Source: Parietaria judaica (lineage: Eukaryota > Streptophyta > Magnoliopsida > Rosales > Urticaceae). From it: DNA of 64,000 bases. The position numbers and the translations under genes were made by a program. The notes beneath the pieces were generated by a model. The model was not told where the DNA came from. It ran no database searches and was given only the letters and a program-made list of their open reading frames with translations. Numbering within the stretch: the first letter of the stretch is position 1; each line of letters starts with the position of its first letter. Location of the stretch: contig OX940872.1 in assembly GCA_954871525.1 (NCBI GenBank), forward strand, positions 25,391,746 to 25,455,745, written 5' to 3'. Positions 21,720-33,199 of the stretch are shown here, piece after piece.

Positions 21720-22102
21720 TGTGATGATGTGGCTTTAAATAAGTGGGTCCCATTTGTGGGTGCTTATAAAGTCTAGCATTTTGGTTTTATGAAGAAGAGG
21801 TATTGAGAGTGAGAGAGAATAAGGTGCGAGAACTTCTTGAGAGAGAATCATAGAGAGAAAAGAGAAAGCTTTGAGTGCTTGTAATCTTTGTAATCTCGGA
21901 TTGATTTGATTAGTGAAACCGCTCTCCTTGCAGGAAGTAGGACTTTTGATTTGGTCCGAACCTGGGTAAATTCTCTTGTCTCCATCTTTTATATTTCCGT
22001 CGATTGATTGTCTGGGATTTGAGCCACGGAGGCTATATATATACATATATGCTAGTATACTATCTGTAATCCGCAGGTATCCGACCCCGAAACATCACAA
22101 CA
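21720..22102 (+). repeat. 3' LTR of full-length Copia element
   Basis: 383 bp, TGTGATG...CATCACAACA. It differs from the 5' LTR by a 1-nt insertion, an A/C change, a 2-nt TA insertion and a C/T change. About 0.5% substitution suggests recent insertion. Confidence 0.92.
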
Positions 22103-22107
22103 TTTTT

Positions 22108-22375
22108 CTTTTAAGAAACTACATGCCATTTTGTGTTAGGGTGTTTCTTGATGCACCATATAAGCATCATGTTGTGTCTTGTAATTGTTTGATAGTTTTT
22201 TATGAAATGAAAAATAGAGGCTTTGAGAGAGTTTTTCCCAAATTCGAGCATCTTGAGAGAGCTTCGTGTTTGATGCCCTCGATCGGGTGTCCGTGTGTAC
22301 ATCAACAGTGATTGGATGCCCCGAGTCTAGTATACGTGCGCGAATCAATAGGCGAAGAAAGGTTCAATGACTGGG
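22108..22375 (+). repeat. Right half of split knottin-flank block
   Basis: Continues the homology to 13800-14050 ('acatcaacagtgattggatgccccgagtctag', 'caataggcgaag') that was broken by the Copia insertion. It leads into the gene C promoter region. Confidence 0.6.
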
Positions 22376-22479
22376 TATTCTTACACCGAATCAACTATTC
22401 CGGTAATTTAATCTTTTATTTCGGTTTCATAGATTGACCATCAATCTTCGTAGTTTTTTTTTCGGCTGCGTCAATTTGG

Positions 22480-22640
22480 CTCGCGAGAAAGGCTGAGACA
22501 TCGTTGCCCATACTGTTATCCATAACGCCCTATTTGGGAAATTATTATCCATAACATTATCTTTTCTTTCTCTCCTCTACGCACAGGTTCAGAATAGACA
22601 CACGTGGCTCCTCCTTCTACTAGTATAAGTGTATAAATAG
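22480..22640 (+). promoter_or_regulatory. Promoter of copy C: partial distal module, G-box, TATA
   Basis: Contains part of the shared module ('tttggctcgcgagaaaggc', 'ttatccataacattatcttttctttctc'), then CACGTG at 22601-22606, GGCTCCTCCTTCTACTAG, and TATAAATAG at 22632-22640, 80 nt before the ATG. Order and spacing match gene A. Confidence 0.7.
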
Positions 22641-22719
22641 GCTCCAATGCCTCCAACATTAAAAACACAACACTTTTCTCACCATAGATCACCACCGAAG
22701 TTGCACTAAAACAATAAGC

Positions 22720-23118
22720 ATGGGCATCAACACGGCCACAATGATGTTGCTACTTGTGATCGTGAGCGCGAGCTTTGCAGCGGCGTCGTCATCGGACAAT
22801 GTTTTCATGGTGGTGGACAAGCCGATGATGTCATCACCAGGCGGCGATGATGTCATGCAGTATGGGCGTTTCCAGTTACCGGATGGAAAAGAGCTGATGC
22901 TCTCGCAGCGAGGTCGGGTTGGCTGTGTCGGAGAGGGCCAGTCCTGCGGAGCGCTGCACTGGTGCTGTGGTTCGCTTATTTGCGACGACTTAATTAAGGG
23001 AAAGTGTAGAGACGGTGGATGCTCAAGACTCGGTGAACCCTGTTTGACAAAGGTAAACTATTGTTGTGATGGCCTTGTGTGCGAAAGCTTTACCGGTGGC
23101 ATTTGTGTAAATCCCTGA
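22720..23118 (+). CDS. Secreted double-knottin (12-Cys) protein, copy C
   Basis: A 132-residue single-exon protein. It has a signal peptide of about 22 residues, then a spacer with VFMVVDKPM, GGDDVMQYG and LPDGKE, ending SQRG. Cysteines are at 69, 76, 82, 83, 88, 96 and 101, 108, 115, 116, 121, 129. Knot 1 keeps GQSCGALHWCC and the IKGKC end. Knot 2 is compact, with a 7-residue last loop. It is the closest intact relative of the pseudogene at 176-402 and shares a 3' flank with it. AATAAA lies at 23128-23133, only 9 nt after the stop, and another near 23211, so poly(A) choice is uncertain. Function unknown; secretion inferred. Confidence 0.9.
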   Translation: MGINTATMMLLLVIVSASFAAASSSDNVFMVVDKPMMSSPGGDDVMQYGRFQLPDGKELMLSQRGRVGCVGEGQSCGALHWCCGSLICDDLIKGKCRDGGCSRLGEPCLTKVNYCCDGLVCESFTGGICVNP

Positions 23119-23350
23119 TTTCAAAATAATAAATCCTTTGATCGTCCATTATTTCTTCAGTTTGTGAGTGTGTTTTAAGTGGCTGTGTGAGACCCAAGCT
23201 GTTTATATGGGTAATAAATAAGGATGGATATGTAATGTATAATGTGTGTTTGTAAGATATAATAAAATCCAGCTTGATTGGTGGACTTGAATATCATTGT
23301 CAAAATACCACTTATTTGAAGGGATTTGCAAAATTTTGGGGAATATTCTA
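23119..23350 (+). other. Conserved 3' flank of copy C
   Basis: Matches the 3' flank of the pseudogene (725-890) and, in part, the orphan 3' flank at 14058-14080 ('atgggtaataaat'). No coding signal. Confidence 0.5.
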
Positions 23351-23359
23351 AAAACAAAA

Positions 23360-24115
23360 TGTAGGAATTGTTGCGGGTAATGTTGCACCTCGCCGGTTAC
23401 AAGATTACACCTGGATATATCATGCTTTATTTATGATTTTAGTGAGGGATTGTTGGTTCTTGAATATGGCGGATTTCGTTCAAAGATTTGAGCCCAAAAG
23501 TACATGATCTAATAGAGAATTTTTTTTGAGAGGTTCACCTTAGAATCTCTTTTAACTACTTCCTCTATTTGTCTTGTGAACAAACAAGTCTTCGGTTCAG
23601 TTTTTATAACTATTATATAGATTACTATATTTTTGGTTTTTTCAATTTTAAAACCGAAAGCCGCGCTATTGAAGTTTAAAATCATTTTTACCAATTACCG
23701 ATATATCAGTTTTAAATTCAGTTTTAATTTGGTTTTAACCTTATTTTGACAAGATACTACGTAATCATCATATATTTGAAAAATAAAATTACTATTACAT
23801 AATCTAAAGTAAAAAAAAAAAAATGAACCAATAAATGAAATTAAAAAGAATGGAGTCAATTCTCTTACGGCCTTTATTCATTCTTATTCAAACGGAAAGA
23901 AATAATTGCAATAACAACAAACTTTTTAAAATAAAATAAAATAAAATTTAATGAATTAATTAATGAAAAATTCATACCAAACATTATCATATAAATATTA
24001 AATGCTAAAGTACAACATTTATCTATTTTTAAATATATAATAACATAATTTATCGGATTAATCGTGATAACTATGACAATCTAGGAGTTTAATATAATTA
24101 AGATCGTTTGTAAAC
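23360..24115. other. AT-rich intergenic stretch
   Basis: Contains poly-A runs near 23811-23824 and several short AT repeats. No gene or bounded element was recognised. Confidence 0.4.
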
Positions 24116-24119
24116 ACAC

Positions 24120-24300
24120 GAAATCGGTGTTATTAACTCCGAAATCGGTGTTATAAACTCCGAATTCGGTCTTAGAAACCCGACTTCGGTATTAGCAATC
24201 TTCTATGTAAGAATTTGACTTCGGAACTCCTAACGCCGACCTCGAGTCTGCTAACACCGACTTCGGAACGCCTAACACAAACCTCAGATATACGAACTTC
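24120..24300. repeat. 21-bp tandem repeats in two opposite orientations
   Basis: Four degenerate units of about 21 bp of the form GAAATCGGTGTTATTAACTCC (24120-24203) are followed, after about 14 bp, by about four units of the reversed form CTTCGGAACTCCTAACGCCGA (24218-24300). The second set is close to the reverse complement of the first, so the two halves could pair. Another isolated unit occurs at about 24661-24682. Confidence 0.6.
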
Positions 24301-24315
24301 TTAGTAGATTTGCAC

Positions 24316-24652
24316 ATCTTCTGTATTTGTGGCATGACTCATTCATTTTTAGTCGAAATTTTATGAATAAACTATCGTTGGAAAGATAAAAGATAGATCT
24401 AAAACTTTTTAGTTTTAAGTTTCATAAAAAATGTCATTTAGTATATTAAAATTTACTCGAAATAAATATTTTGCATTACACTAATGTCTAGTTTTACGTT
24501 GTGGTTGAAATTTCATATTTTTATTTAACATTTTTCAGAAACCTTAAAACAAAAAATTAGTATATTTATCCCTTATATTTTCAACCATAGGTGTTTCATA
24601 AAATTTGGACAAGAAATGAATGAGTTATGCCAAAAATACGAAAACTGCACAA
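24316..24652. mobile_element. About 340-bp terminal-inverted-repeat unit (family F)
   Basis: Left end 'gtatttgtggcatgactcattcatt' and right end 'aatgaatgagttatgccaaaaatac' are inverted copies of each other. The interior matches both arms of the palindrome at 62.7-63.7 kb. It is non-coding. No clear target duplication was seen. Confidence 0.6.
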
Positions 24653-24699
24653 TTTATCTCCGAGTTCGATATTGCTAACTCTTATCAAGATCTGCTTAA

Positions 24700-26190
24700 T
24701 ATCATATCTTTCAACAACTTACTCATATATCGTCCAAATTCTACGATTAAAATCTTATTTTGAAGCCAAAAAATGGATCTACAACTATGTAGTTTAAGTT
24801 TTAGGGAAAAAAAAAAACCTTGTGAAAGACGGATCCAGAAAACCCAAAGTTTCATCTAAAAAGGTGTCAGTCTTCATATTTTTTGGCGATATTTCGTTTC
24901 TCCTGCACAAACTAGCTTTCACGACCATGTTTTACTCTCAATCTATTTTTTAAGGGCACATATTCTCAAACTATTTTTTAAATTAGGATAAATCACCCAA
25001 TGTTTTCAAATTTGAGGGATCATATTCCCATCCGTTTTGTCGGAAGGATTTATAACACAATCTGGTCTGAACTAGAAAGATATGAAGCCCAAAACTTCAA
25101 TTAAAATTAAAATTAAAAGCTACTACAATTTAAATTTTATAATTAGACGCACTAAACCAATAAGCTATAAAAGCCACTAAAATTATAATTTTATTCGTAT
25201 TAGTGTGTAGCATATTATATTGGGAGAGGCTAAAATAACTTTTTCATGAAATGGCATCATATTTATCTCAAAAGATTAATATAAGTATACTGTGTAGAAG
25301 TTAGTAATAGTTAAGGTTAAGTAAGAAAATAAGGCCAATAGTGATGTAAATACTGCTTAATATTTTAATTTTTCGGTAGCAGTAAACTTCTTACGAACAT
25401 TCAAAAAAATTATACAATTGTAAAAAAAATAAAAAAAAATAAAAACATTAGATACTTATACCACTATCAGTTAAAAATTATTATGAAGGATAAATACATG
25501 AATAAGAGTGATGAGGAGAGACACAACATGTGAATAAAAGGAAAAAAACACCTAAATAAATTTTCTAAAGTTTATATAGAAACTTTACTAAATGAAAATA
25601 TACATGCGGAAATATTTTATCAAAAGATGTGTCAATCACCTTTTGAACAAAATTTTCAATTTTCACCATAATATTTTTCCAAAACAGAAAATCATTTTCA
25701 AAGGCTTCCAAACAGCCCATTAGAGATCAATTTAACTGATTTGAAAGGGAAAAACATCACGTGTATTTACTCGTTCTATATCAATAATTAATCGAAAAAA
25801 AAATCCAAAATATCAATATATTGTTATTGAATGAATAGAACAACCGGCCATTTCAAACACGGTTTATAGCTTCAGGATGAAGCCCTAATTTTTGAGAGCA
25901 AATAACTAAATCTGCTCATGATCAAACAAATATATTAGGGGCAAAAATAGCCAAATTTAGCTAGCAGGAAGTTTGCCCAAGTGATTCAAATGCAAAATAA
26001 TCCGTATAATGCTTAATTATAAAGCAGTTAAGGATGTGAATTACATATTTGTACACTATGTTCAATCAAGAGTTTATTTTTGCAAGATTAAAAATAGAAA
26101 AGACAAAATCAAGCTTCCATATTTGTTGTATGTTGTATATGTATATATATATACGATATTATCACATAAACATCATTTCTTAAAAGATAA
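24700..26190. other. AT-rich intergenic stretch
   Basis: No gene supported. The ORF at 26009-26212 is AT-rich and lacks domain features. Confidence 0.4.
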
Positions 26191-26720
26191 TCATAGAGAA
26201 ATTGTAAAATAACTAATTAGAAACGTTTCGTTAGCAAAATAACCAACATTTACCTTATCTTTGTAAAATAGCCAATATGTATGAGGTGACATTTTAATAT
26301 AAGTTTTTATTCCTATTATACCCTTTTAATTATCCTTTCTTTATACGATTAAAATTTTAACGAATTAACGATTATAATATACGAATTAACGGTCAATACA
26401 CGATGGAATTAACGGTTAGTACACAATGGAATTAGAATTCTAACAAATTAACGGTTTATACACGATGGGATTTTCAATTTCAAATCTAGTTTTCATATTT
26501 AATTTAATATTAATATTAAAATTCGAATTTATTAGTGGAAAGGAATCTCGTTAATTATAATTGGATATTAAAATTAGAATGTATAAATATGATAATTAAC
26601 GGTAAATAAGTCATTTTACAGTTATATTAACATGGTTAATTGGCTATGCTTAAATATAAATCAAAAGTTGGCTATTTAGCAAATATCAACTTTCTATTTG
26701 GCTATTACTTTTATATAGCT
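26191..26720. mobile_element. Possible TIR element with 'aatagccaa' ends
   Basis: Ends carry imperfect inverted copies of 'tgtaaaatagccaa' and 'agcaaaataaccaac' motifs, related to the foldback at 61480-61692. The inner part includes repeated 'acgaattaacggt' phrases (26357-26460). Boundaries are uncertain. Confidence 0.35.
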
Positions 26721-26734
26721 CAACTGACATGCAT

Positions 26735-26962
26735 GGTTGACTCCCGCTTTCCCTCACATGTATGTCGCTTGAACAAGGCTCTCTATGGGCTCAAGCAAGC
26801 GCCACGAGCTTGGTATGACGAACTACGCGGGTTCCTTGGTAAACTTTGTTTTGTCCCATCTCGCAGTGATGCTTTGCTTTTCATTATGTCGCGCTCCAAT
26901 TGCCTCATTTTCTTCTTGTTATATGTTGATGACCTCATTATACCGGCAGTGACCCGCTTATC
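26735..26962 (+). pseudogene. Copia reverse transcriptase fragment, upstream part
   Basis: Encodes the Copia RT motif CRLNKALYGLKQAPRAWYDEL and the catalytic YVDDLII. The frame is cut at 26962 by the solo LTR insertion and resumes at 29736 on the far side. Confidence 0.85.
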
Positions 26963-29730
26963 TGTTGGAAATCGCTGGTATCAGTCCGACTTCCTTACCA
27001 CGATAATAGCCTCCGAGGCGTCCCGGTAACATTTAAAAAATCATTTTAAAGCGGAAAACTTGTTACTGGACCAACGACACGGATATCGGGTAATAATCAT
27101 TTCGTTAAGATCCGATAAATATTTCGAATTTAATATTTCATAATCATTATTAATAATCTAGTCGAGTAGGAAATAAATAGAAAGCAGTAAATGGTTGCAT
27201 TTATTGACCCAATGCATAAGGTCGTACCTCAATTGATGATTCCGGCTACGCGTTCTGCCTTGGGCAGGGCTCCGCCGGAGCTGAGGGAAACTCCCGTGAT
27301 CTTCAGGGATATTCTCCTGGACTCCTCGTACCGAAGCGTGGGCTTCGCCGGCAGGACTCTGTCACAAAATTTAACTGACGGTTCTTTTAAAGCTACCGGA
27401 GAAAAATATCTCCTAAGTCAAACCAGAAGAGAGATTAGAAGCAGAAAACTCGCAGACCCTAGAGAGAGAGGGAGAGCTCGAGTTTTTTCTCTGGGAAGGT
27501 GTGAAAAATGTGTAGAATGAGCCTCCTATTTATAGGCTCAAGCTGTAACCGATTTGGAGATTTTTCCTCCCTTAATTCGAATTTATTAAATTAAATATGA
27601 TTAATTATTTCAATCCAATGGTCCAGATTCAATCTCATCTAAATATAATGGATATAATTAATCAGGGATTTAATTAAATAATAATACATGATAAGATCAA
27701 AATATTTAATCTTATCATCATATTAATAAAATTCAAATTATATTATATATACATATTAAAATTCGAATTTGTTTATGATTATCAAGATCCAATGGTTAAA
27801 AAACAAATCTTAAACCAATCCAATGGATCAAATCAATTAGGGATAAAGTCAAATACCCAAGGGTTTCCTGAAACCCTAATTTGAACTCTTATCCATAATT
27901 TTATTCGAATTATATATTATATATATAACATTAGTTAATTTCTAATCCGACGGTAAAGATTAAATCTCAAAACCAATCCAACGGACACAATTAATTAAAC
28001 AAATTCGAAATACCTAAACTTGGTCACCAAGCTTCATTTCGAATTACTTTTAGGGTTTAAATGAATTATCTCAATCCAACGGTTGATATTAAATCATAAC
28101 CGATCCAATGGATTAAATTGATTTTAGGGTTTTGCCAAAATACCAAAACATTAGATACTTATGCTGCAAATATAAAATATTCAATTCTCATGTTCGAATT
28201 TAGCTAGGGTTTGTATTCTCCAAACCCTAATTCGAATTTACCGTAATTCGAATTTACACATGTAACAGTATATAAATATATATATATTTATTTATTAATA
28301 TAAATCTTTTAATTATTAATTAGATATTAATAATTAAATCCAAATAATTAAATTATATTAATAAAACCTAATCTCAATATCACACATTAAATGTCATGGT
28401 GCCACACCATCATTTAAATTCGTGACATGTGATTTAATTTCATAGTTTATCGAATCGAGTGATAAACTTAGAAAATCCATAAATCATAAACCGTAAGTCT
28501 GAATAACTTGGGTCAAAAAGAAAAGTTGCTTAGAATTTAATTTACAACAACATGGTGTTGTCAAAAAATCTAAATTCTAACTATCTTTTTATCAGTTAAT
28601 TCCGTGTACCAAAATATAATACTTTTGCCACGTTGACGATAAAACTAACTGACGTCTGACACAGACTTGTCAGTTTTATAAGTCGAGCCAAATGATTAAA
28701 CATTATCCAGAAGGTATTTTAATCACGTATGTATCATTCGTTACGGAGCTATCCTAGGGACCATGGACCCGTATCACTTAAGCTCCAACAAACTGCTAGT
28801 TGTTCGTCAAACCTTGAAGTGATTCTACTATAGACCCGAGGCTGCACTCTTTAGTGATACGGTATATATTATTACCTTATAACAGCAGGGTGTCCATTGA
28901 TACAATCTAATTCGGGTTATTGTCCTTTCACTTGATGACTCACACATGAGCAGGCGGTTTTTACCATAATGCCCTCATTGCATTTTCATCCTTGACTCAG
29001 TCAGTAATATTATGAGCAACCCACTTATGGTTTTGATTCATAAGTTGCGCACGGGTATCTCTCACTTCTCACCACTGACAATCAAGGGAATCATCATGAC
29101 TATGAAGAGAGCTGTGTGATGCCCATGTCTATGATCAAGCTATCCTTACAACTGACTATCATGTTCCCAAAATAATAGTGTTGGGAACAGCGGTAATATC
29201 TTGTGTTCTTTAACGGTTACATCAAAGAACAATCAAGCCAGTAGCTCGGACTCATGATCACTCAGGACTTAGAACTAATATCCATTTGATCATCATTTTG
29301 TGACTCAACTAAAAGTTATCAGTGACGGTCTTATATGATAACTTCTTGAGTTTAAGTCAGGTCCAATCCAGTATGAAGACGCTTTATACTTAATGCACTT
29401 CTAGTGAGTGTGACACACACATAATCCAGAAGAGGATTGTCACTTAGTCACATTAATGACCTTACACGATTAATGGCTTCCTACCCAGTTAATCAGGTCA
29501 CGGATGTTTTAAGTTCATTTATTATGATTATTAATTCTTCCTCACATCGACTTTGTTGTGATAATAATAACATAATTGCATCCTTTATGAACTAAGGAAT
29601 CAAACATTCTATTTTACTCTACCAGAAACTATAATAAGATTAACATAATAAGCATCATCTTTATTCAACGACTTGTAATAATCTTTTACAAATGGATAAA
29701 TATCTTGTTTAAGGACACATATGTCCAACA
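26963..29730 (-). mobile_element. Solo LTR, 2768 bp (family 1, reversed)
   Basis: Begins TGTTGGAAATCG and ends ATGTCCAACA. It is flanked by a perfect 5-bp duplication TTATC (26958-26962 and 29731-29735). It is a diverged copy of the LTR at 8181-10966 in opposite orientation: on the minus strand it starts TGTTGGACATATGTGTCC and carries the TATA/leader region near 27535-27440. It has no internal domains. Insertion into a Copia RT makes it younger than that fragment. The plus-strand ORF at 27191-27520 is the antisense of the LTR leader, not a gene. Confidence 0.88.
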
Positions 29731-29735
29731 TTATC

Positions 29736-30660
29736 GTCGATCAGATTATTCATTAGTTAGATGCTACATTCTCCATCACAGACCTAGGATCGCTCTCTTA
29801 CTTCTGTGGCGTTGAGGTGATCCCTACTCCGACTGGACTTTTTGTTGTCGCAACACAAATATATTGTGGATTAATTTACTAAGCAAACGTTAATATGATT
29901 GATGCCAAAACCTGTTTCCACTCCGCTTGTTGTCGGTACTTCTCTCACGGTTCATGATGGCGCCCCTGAGTGAATGCAACTATGTATCGTCAAGTCGTGG
30001 GGGGATAACAACATCTATGTATGACTCGTCCAGACATTTCTTTTGCGGTTGATAAACTCTCTCAATTTATGCACGCTCCATCGAACATCATTGGGGTGCT
30101 GTGAAACGCCTTCTACGGTATCTCAATAGCACTCGATATCTTGGTATTCAATTTCTCGCATCAAACACCACTTTCTCTTCATGGTTACCTTGATGCCTAT
30201 AGGGCATGTAACCCCGACGATCGTACTTCCTTGGGTGCATATGTTATGTTTCTTGGTGCAAACCCAATTTCATGAAGCTCAACACAACAACGCATGGTTG
30301 CTCGTTCTTCCACTGAAGCTGAATACCGTGTCGTTGCTTCCTCAACTGCCAAAATCCAATGGATTCGACAACTTCTTGTCAAACTTTATCACCCTCCATC
30401 TTCAACCTCGACGCTTTACTCGGACAATCTCGGTGCCACATACCTCTGCGCCAACCCATTATTTCACTCTCGAATGAAGCATCTATCCATTGATTATCAC
30501 TTTGTTCGTGACTTGGTTCAATCTCATCTTCTTCGAGTGGTCCACGCCTCTTCTAGTGAATAACTCGCTGATGCGCTTACAAAATCTCTTTCTCGACCGC
30601 GACTATTGGAAATTTGTGACAACATTGGTGTTTCTTCGGCCACACCATCTTGAGGGGGCA
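29736..30660 (+). pseudogene. Copia RT end and RNase H fragment, downstream part
   Basis: Continues the 26735-26962 fragment: ITDLGSLSYFCGVEV, TRPDISFAVDKLSQFM, then RNase H with STEAEYRVVASS, IQWIRQLLVKL, LYSDNLGATYLC and HFVRDLVQSHLL. Several frameshifts and stops make it dead. A polypurine tract TGAGGGGGCAT lies at about 30651-30662. Confidence 0.85.
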
Positions 30661-31165
30661 TATTAGGCTATATTAGTATTTATCAATTATGCATTTACTA
30701 TTCTGTCCTTCTATTGTATTCCGTATTATAACTACCTACTCTTTTTCATTAATAGATTATTTGCGTATTTCCTATAAATTGAACTTGTATTATTATGATA
30801 TGTAAACACTTGAGTCAAAATTGACTAGTTGAACATATAACAGAGAGATTGTTTAGATATAAACTGAAATTGACATGTTTTGTTATAAATTTAATTGGAA
30901 GTGGTAAATATATAACACGCATGGAATTTTGATAAAAAAAATCAAACTTCAAAGGAAGATTTATAAGCAGTGATATAAAACTTAAAAAAACAAAAAAACA
31001 AAAACAAAAAAAAAAAACAGAAGCAAGATATTAATTTGCGTGGGCACAAAAAAAAAATTGAAATACTCTTGGCACAACACCAACCTTTAAGAAGAAGAAA
31101 TAAATTGCACGGTGATTCTTAGAAACCGTCGTTAATATTCACGATAAGCACCATTATGTAGTGCT
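30660..31165 (+). repeat. 3' LTR-like remnant with flank, also at 33186-33925 and 38743-39482
   Basis: The sequence after the RNase H fragment ('ttaggctatattag', 'ctactctttttcattaatag', 'gtggtaaatatataacac', 'taaattgcacggtgattc') recurs after the RNase H fragments at 33199 and 38756. This shows that the Copia relic and its flank were duplicated before the 5.56-kb duplication. Confidence 0.6.
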
Positions 31166-31169
31166 TTGA

Positions 31170-32400
31170 TTCTATATAAAATATTTTTGATTTTATATGA
31201 AAATAAAGTTTTAACTACAATTAAATACAAAATTAGGATTACAATTGCAATATTTTAATAAAAGTTAATAAAAATATAACTTTTGGACTATCTAGGCAAT
31301 CACATCCTGCCTCGGTACCACAATGAAAGTTAATGATCTAAAGTTCTAAACATATATTTTAGGGTTAATATCGGCAAAAGTCTCAATTCTCTTTTAAAAT
31401 GTAGCTTTATACACTTATTCTTCTTTTTTTTAACAGCTAAGTGCTCAAACTCTCAAAATTCCTTACAAGTCGGCCTCTAGTCCACGTTTCGTCTTGCGAC
31501 GTTCATGCGCTTGCACATAGCACGCTGTGAGTGACTCGTAATGAAAATATTGGGTAATGGGTATAAAAGGCTAGAGTTCGAAAGAGAATTGAGACTCAGC
31601 CAAGATTAACCCTAGAAATTATGAGTCACTCTTAGTGTCCCACGTGGCTAGCCGTTAACATCGTTAGACGAAAACAGGATGGAGATGGAGTGCTAGCAGG
31701 GCGGAAATTGAGACTTATATCAAAATTAATCCATTTTGTTTTCAAAGAAAATCGATAACTTTTCTACACCGAGCCGCCAACAAAATTATGGATATACAAG
31801 GTTATATTTTCAAATAGAATTGAGACTTGTACCGAAATTAACCCATTTTGTTTTTAAAGAAAATCGAGAACTTTTTTACACTGAGCGGCCACAACAACAA
31901 AAAATGAAAATTGAAATACTCCGCGGCACAACACGTTAATAGTAATAAGAAGAAGAAATCAATTGTACCACTCTCAGACCATCTCCAATGGGATTCTAAA
32001 ATACTATTTTAATATAATTTTCTCCTCCAATGAGACTTAATTCACACTATTTTTTAGTATGATGCAATAGTGTTGCACACAAACATACTAAATCTATAGT
32101 GTGACACTATTCACAATCACAACACTAAACACTATTTGTTTATTTAAAAAATGATATAGTCAATAGATAAAATAAATATGAATGAGGAGAAATATTTAGT
32201 TATATAAATAAAATATTGAGTGAATAGTGTTTGATGTAGTTTTTAATGTTGTTGTTAGAGAATAATAATTTTTAATGCTAAAATTATATTAAAATAATAA
32301 GTTCTACAGTCTACACCAAATTGGTATTTGTAATTGGTGTAACTTTTTTTATTCTTATTTTTTTTTAATTTCTAGTAAAAAAAAGAGTTTTTTTCTTTTT
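31170..32400. other. AT-rich stretch with TIR-like motifs, unit 1
   Basis: No gene supported. It carries 'gttaatatcggcaaaagtctcaatt' at 31373 and related inverted phrases near 31600 and 31710, suggesting degraded TIR elements. The repeat phrase 'attttgtttt[ct]aaagaaaatcga' occurs twice (31733, 31846). Its counterpart in unit 2 is about 36725-37957. Confidence 0.4.
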
Positions 32401-32409
32401 TTAATTTGT

Positions 32410-32595
32410 AGGTCAAAAACAGTTGTCACATTGTCCTCTCATGAATTAATTTTATTTCCTGAAAAGCTGCTCTTTTCCTTTAGGACACTCTACGACAATA
32501 AATCCATCATGAACTAATGCTCGTGATATTAAAGCTGACCTCTCCTTTTTTCCCTTCAATTTAGTTGATTTCGAATCAATAAATATCATCAAATA
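32410..32595 (+). pseudogene. Truncated relic of the gene D promoter region, unit 1
   Basis: Diverged duplicate of 33950-34118, the region just upstream of the gene D TATA box. Shared landmarks are 'gttgtcac/t..ttgtcctct', 'aaaagctg', 'ctcgtg[at]tattaaa', 'tatcatcaaataattgca'. Homology stops before the TATA box and no knottin coding sequence follows. The same relic recurs in unit 2 at about 37967-38152. Confidence 0.55.
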
Positions 32596-32839
32596 ATTGC
32601 AGTACTACGTAGTACGTACTACAGATTTCAGAGTAACGAGAGCAACTAATCGATGAAAAAGCCAAATTTCAATTAAAAAAGAAAGCATATAAATATTAGA
32701 GAGAATTGCGGCATAAGGGCCAAATGTTTACACATTTCAGTCAGCATGGACCTAATGTTTTTTTTTGCTCGGCAAAAGGGCCAATAGTTTTAATTCGTGA
32801 GTCAAGGGATACCAAATCAGACGCTCGAATACGGCGTAG

Positions 32840-33199
32840 GTGTTTTCGGCCTTTTCCACTGATGTTGAATACCGTGCCGTTGCTTCCGGTACTACCGAAA
32901 TCCAATGGATCCGGCAACTTCTTGTCAAACTTCATCACCCTCAGTCTTCAACCCCGACGCTTTACTCTGACATTCTCGATGCCACATACCTCTGTGCCAA
33001 CCCAGTATTTCACTCTCGAATGAAGCATCTATCCATTGATTATCACTTTGTTCGTGGCTTAATTAAATCTCATCTTCTTCGAGTAGTCCACGCCTCTTGT
33101 AGTGAACAACTCGCTGATGCGCTTACAAAATCTCTTTCTCGACCGGGACTATTGGAAATTTGTGACAAGATTGGTGTTTCTTCGGCCACACCATCTTGA
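32840..33199 (+). pseudogene. Copia RNase H C-terminal fragment, unit 1
   Basis: A 119-codon open stretch: VEYRAVASGTTEIQWIRQ, ILDATYLCANPVFHSRMKH and LADALTKSLSRPGLLEICD, followed by polypurine TGAGGGGGCAT. It is related to the fragment at 30294-30655. The upstream frame is unrelated, so only the tail of the element remains. Confidence 0.8.

Noticed and set aside
24120..24300. CRISPR-like array from regularly spaced repeats
   Set aside because: Units abut without unique spacers, change orientation midway, and the DNA is a plant nuclear genome.
27191..27520. 109-aa ORF, and a similar minus-strand ORF at 10414-10671
   Set aside because: Both are the same strand of the solo-LTR leader region; conserved only because the LTR is repeated.
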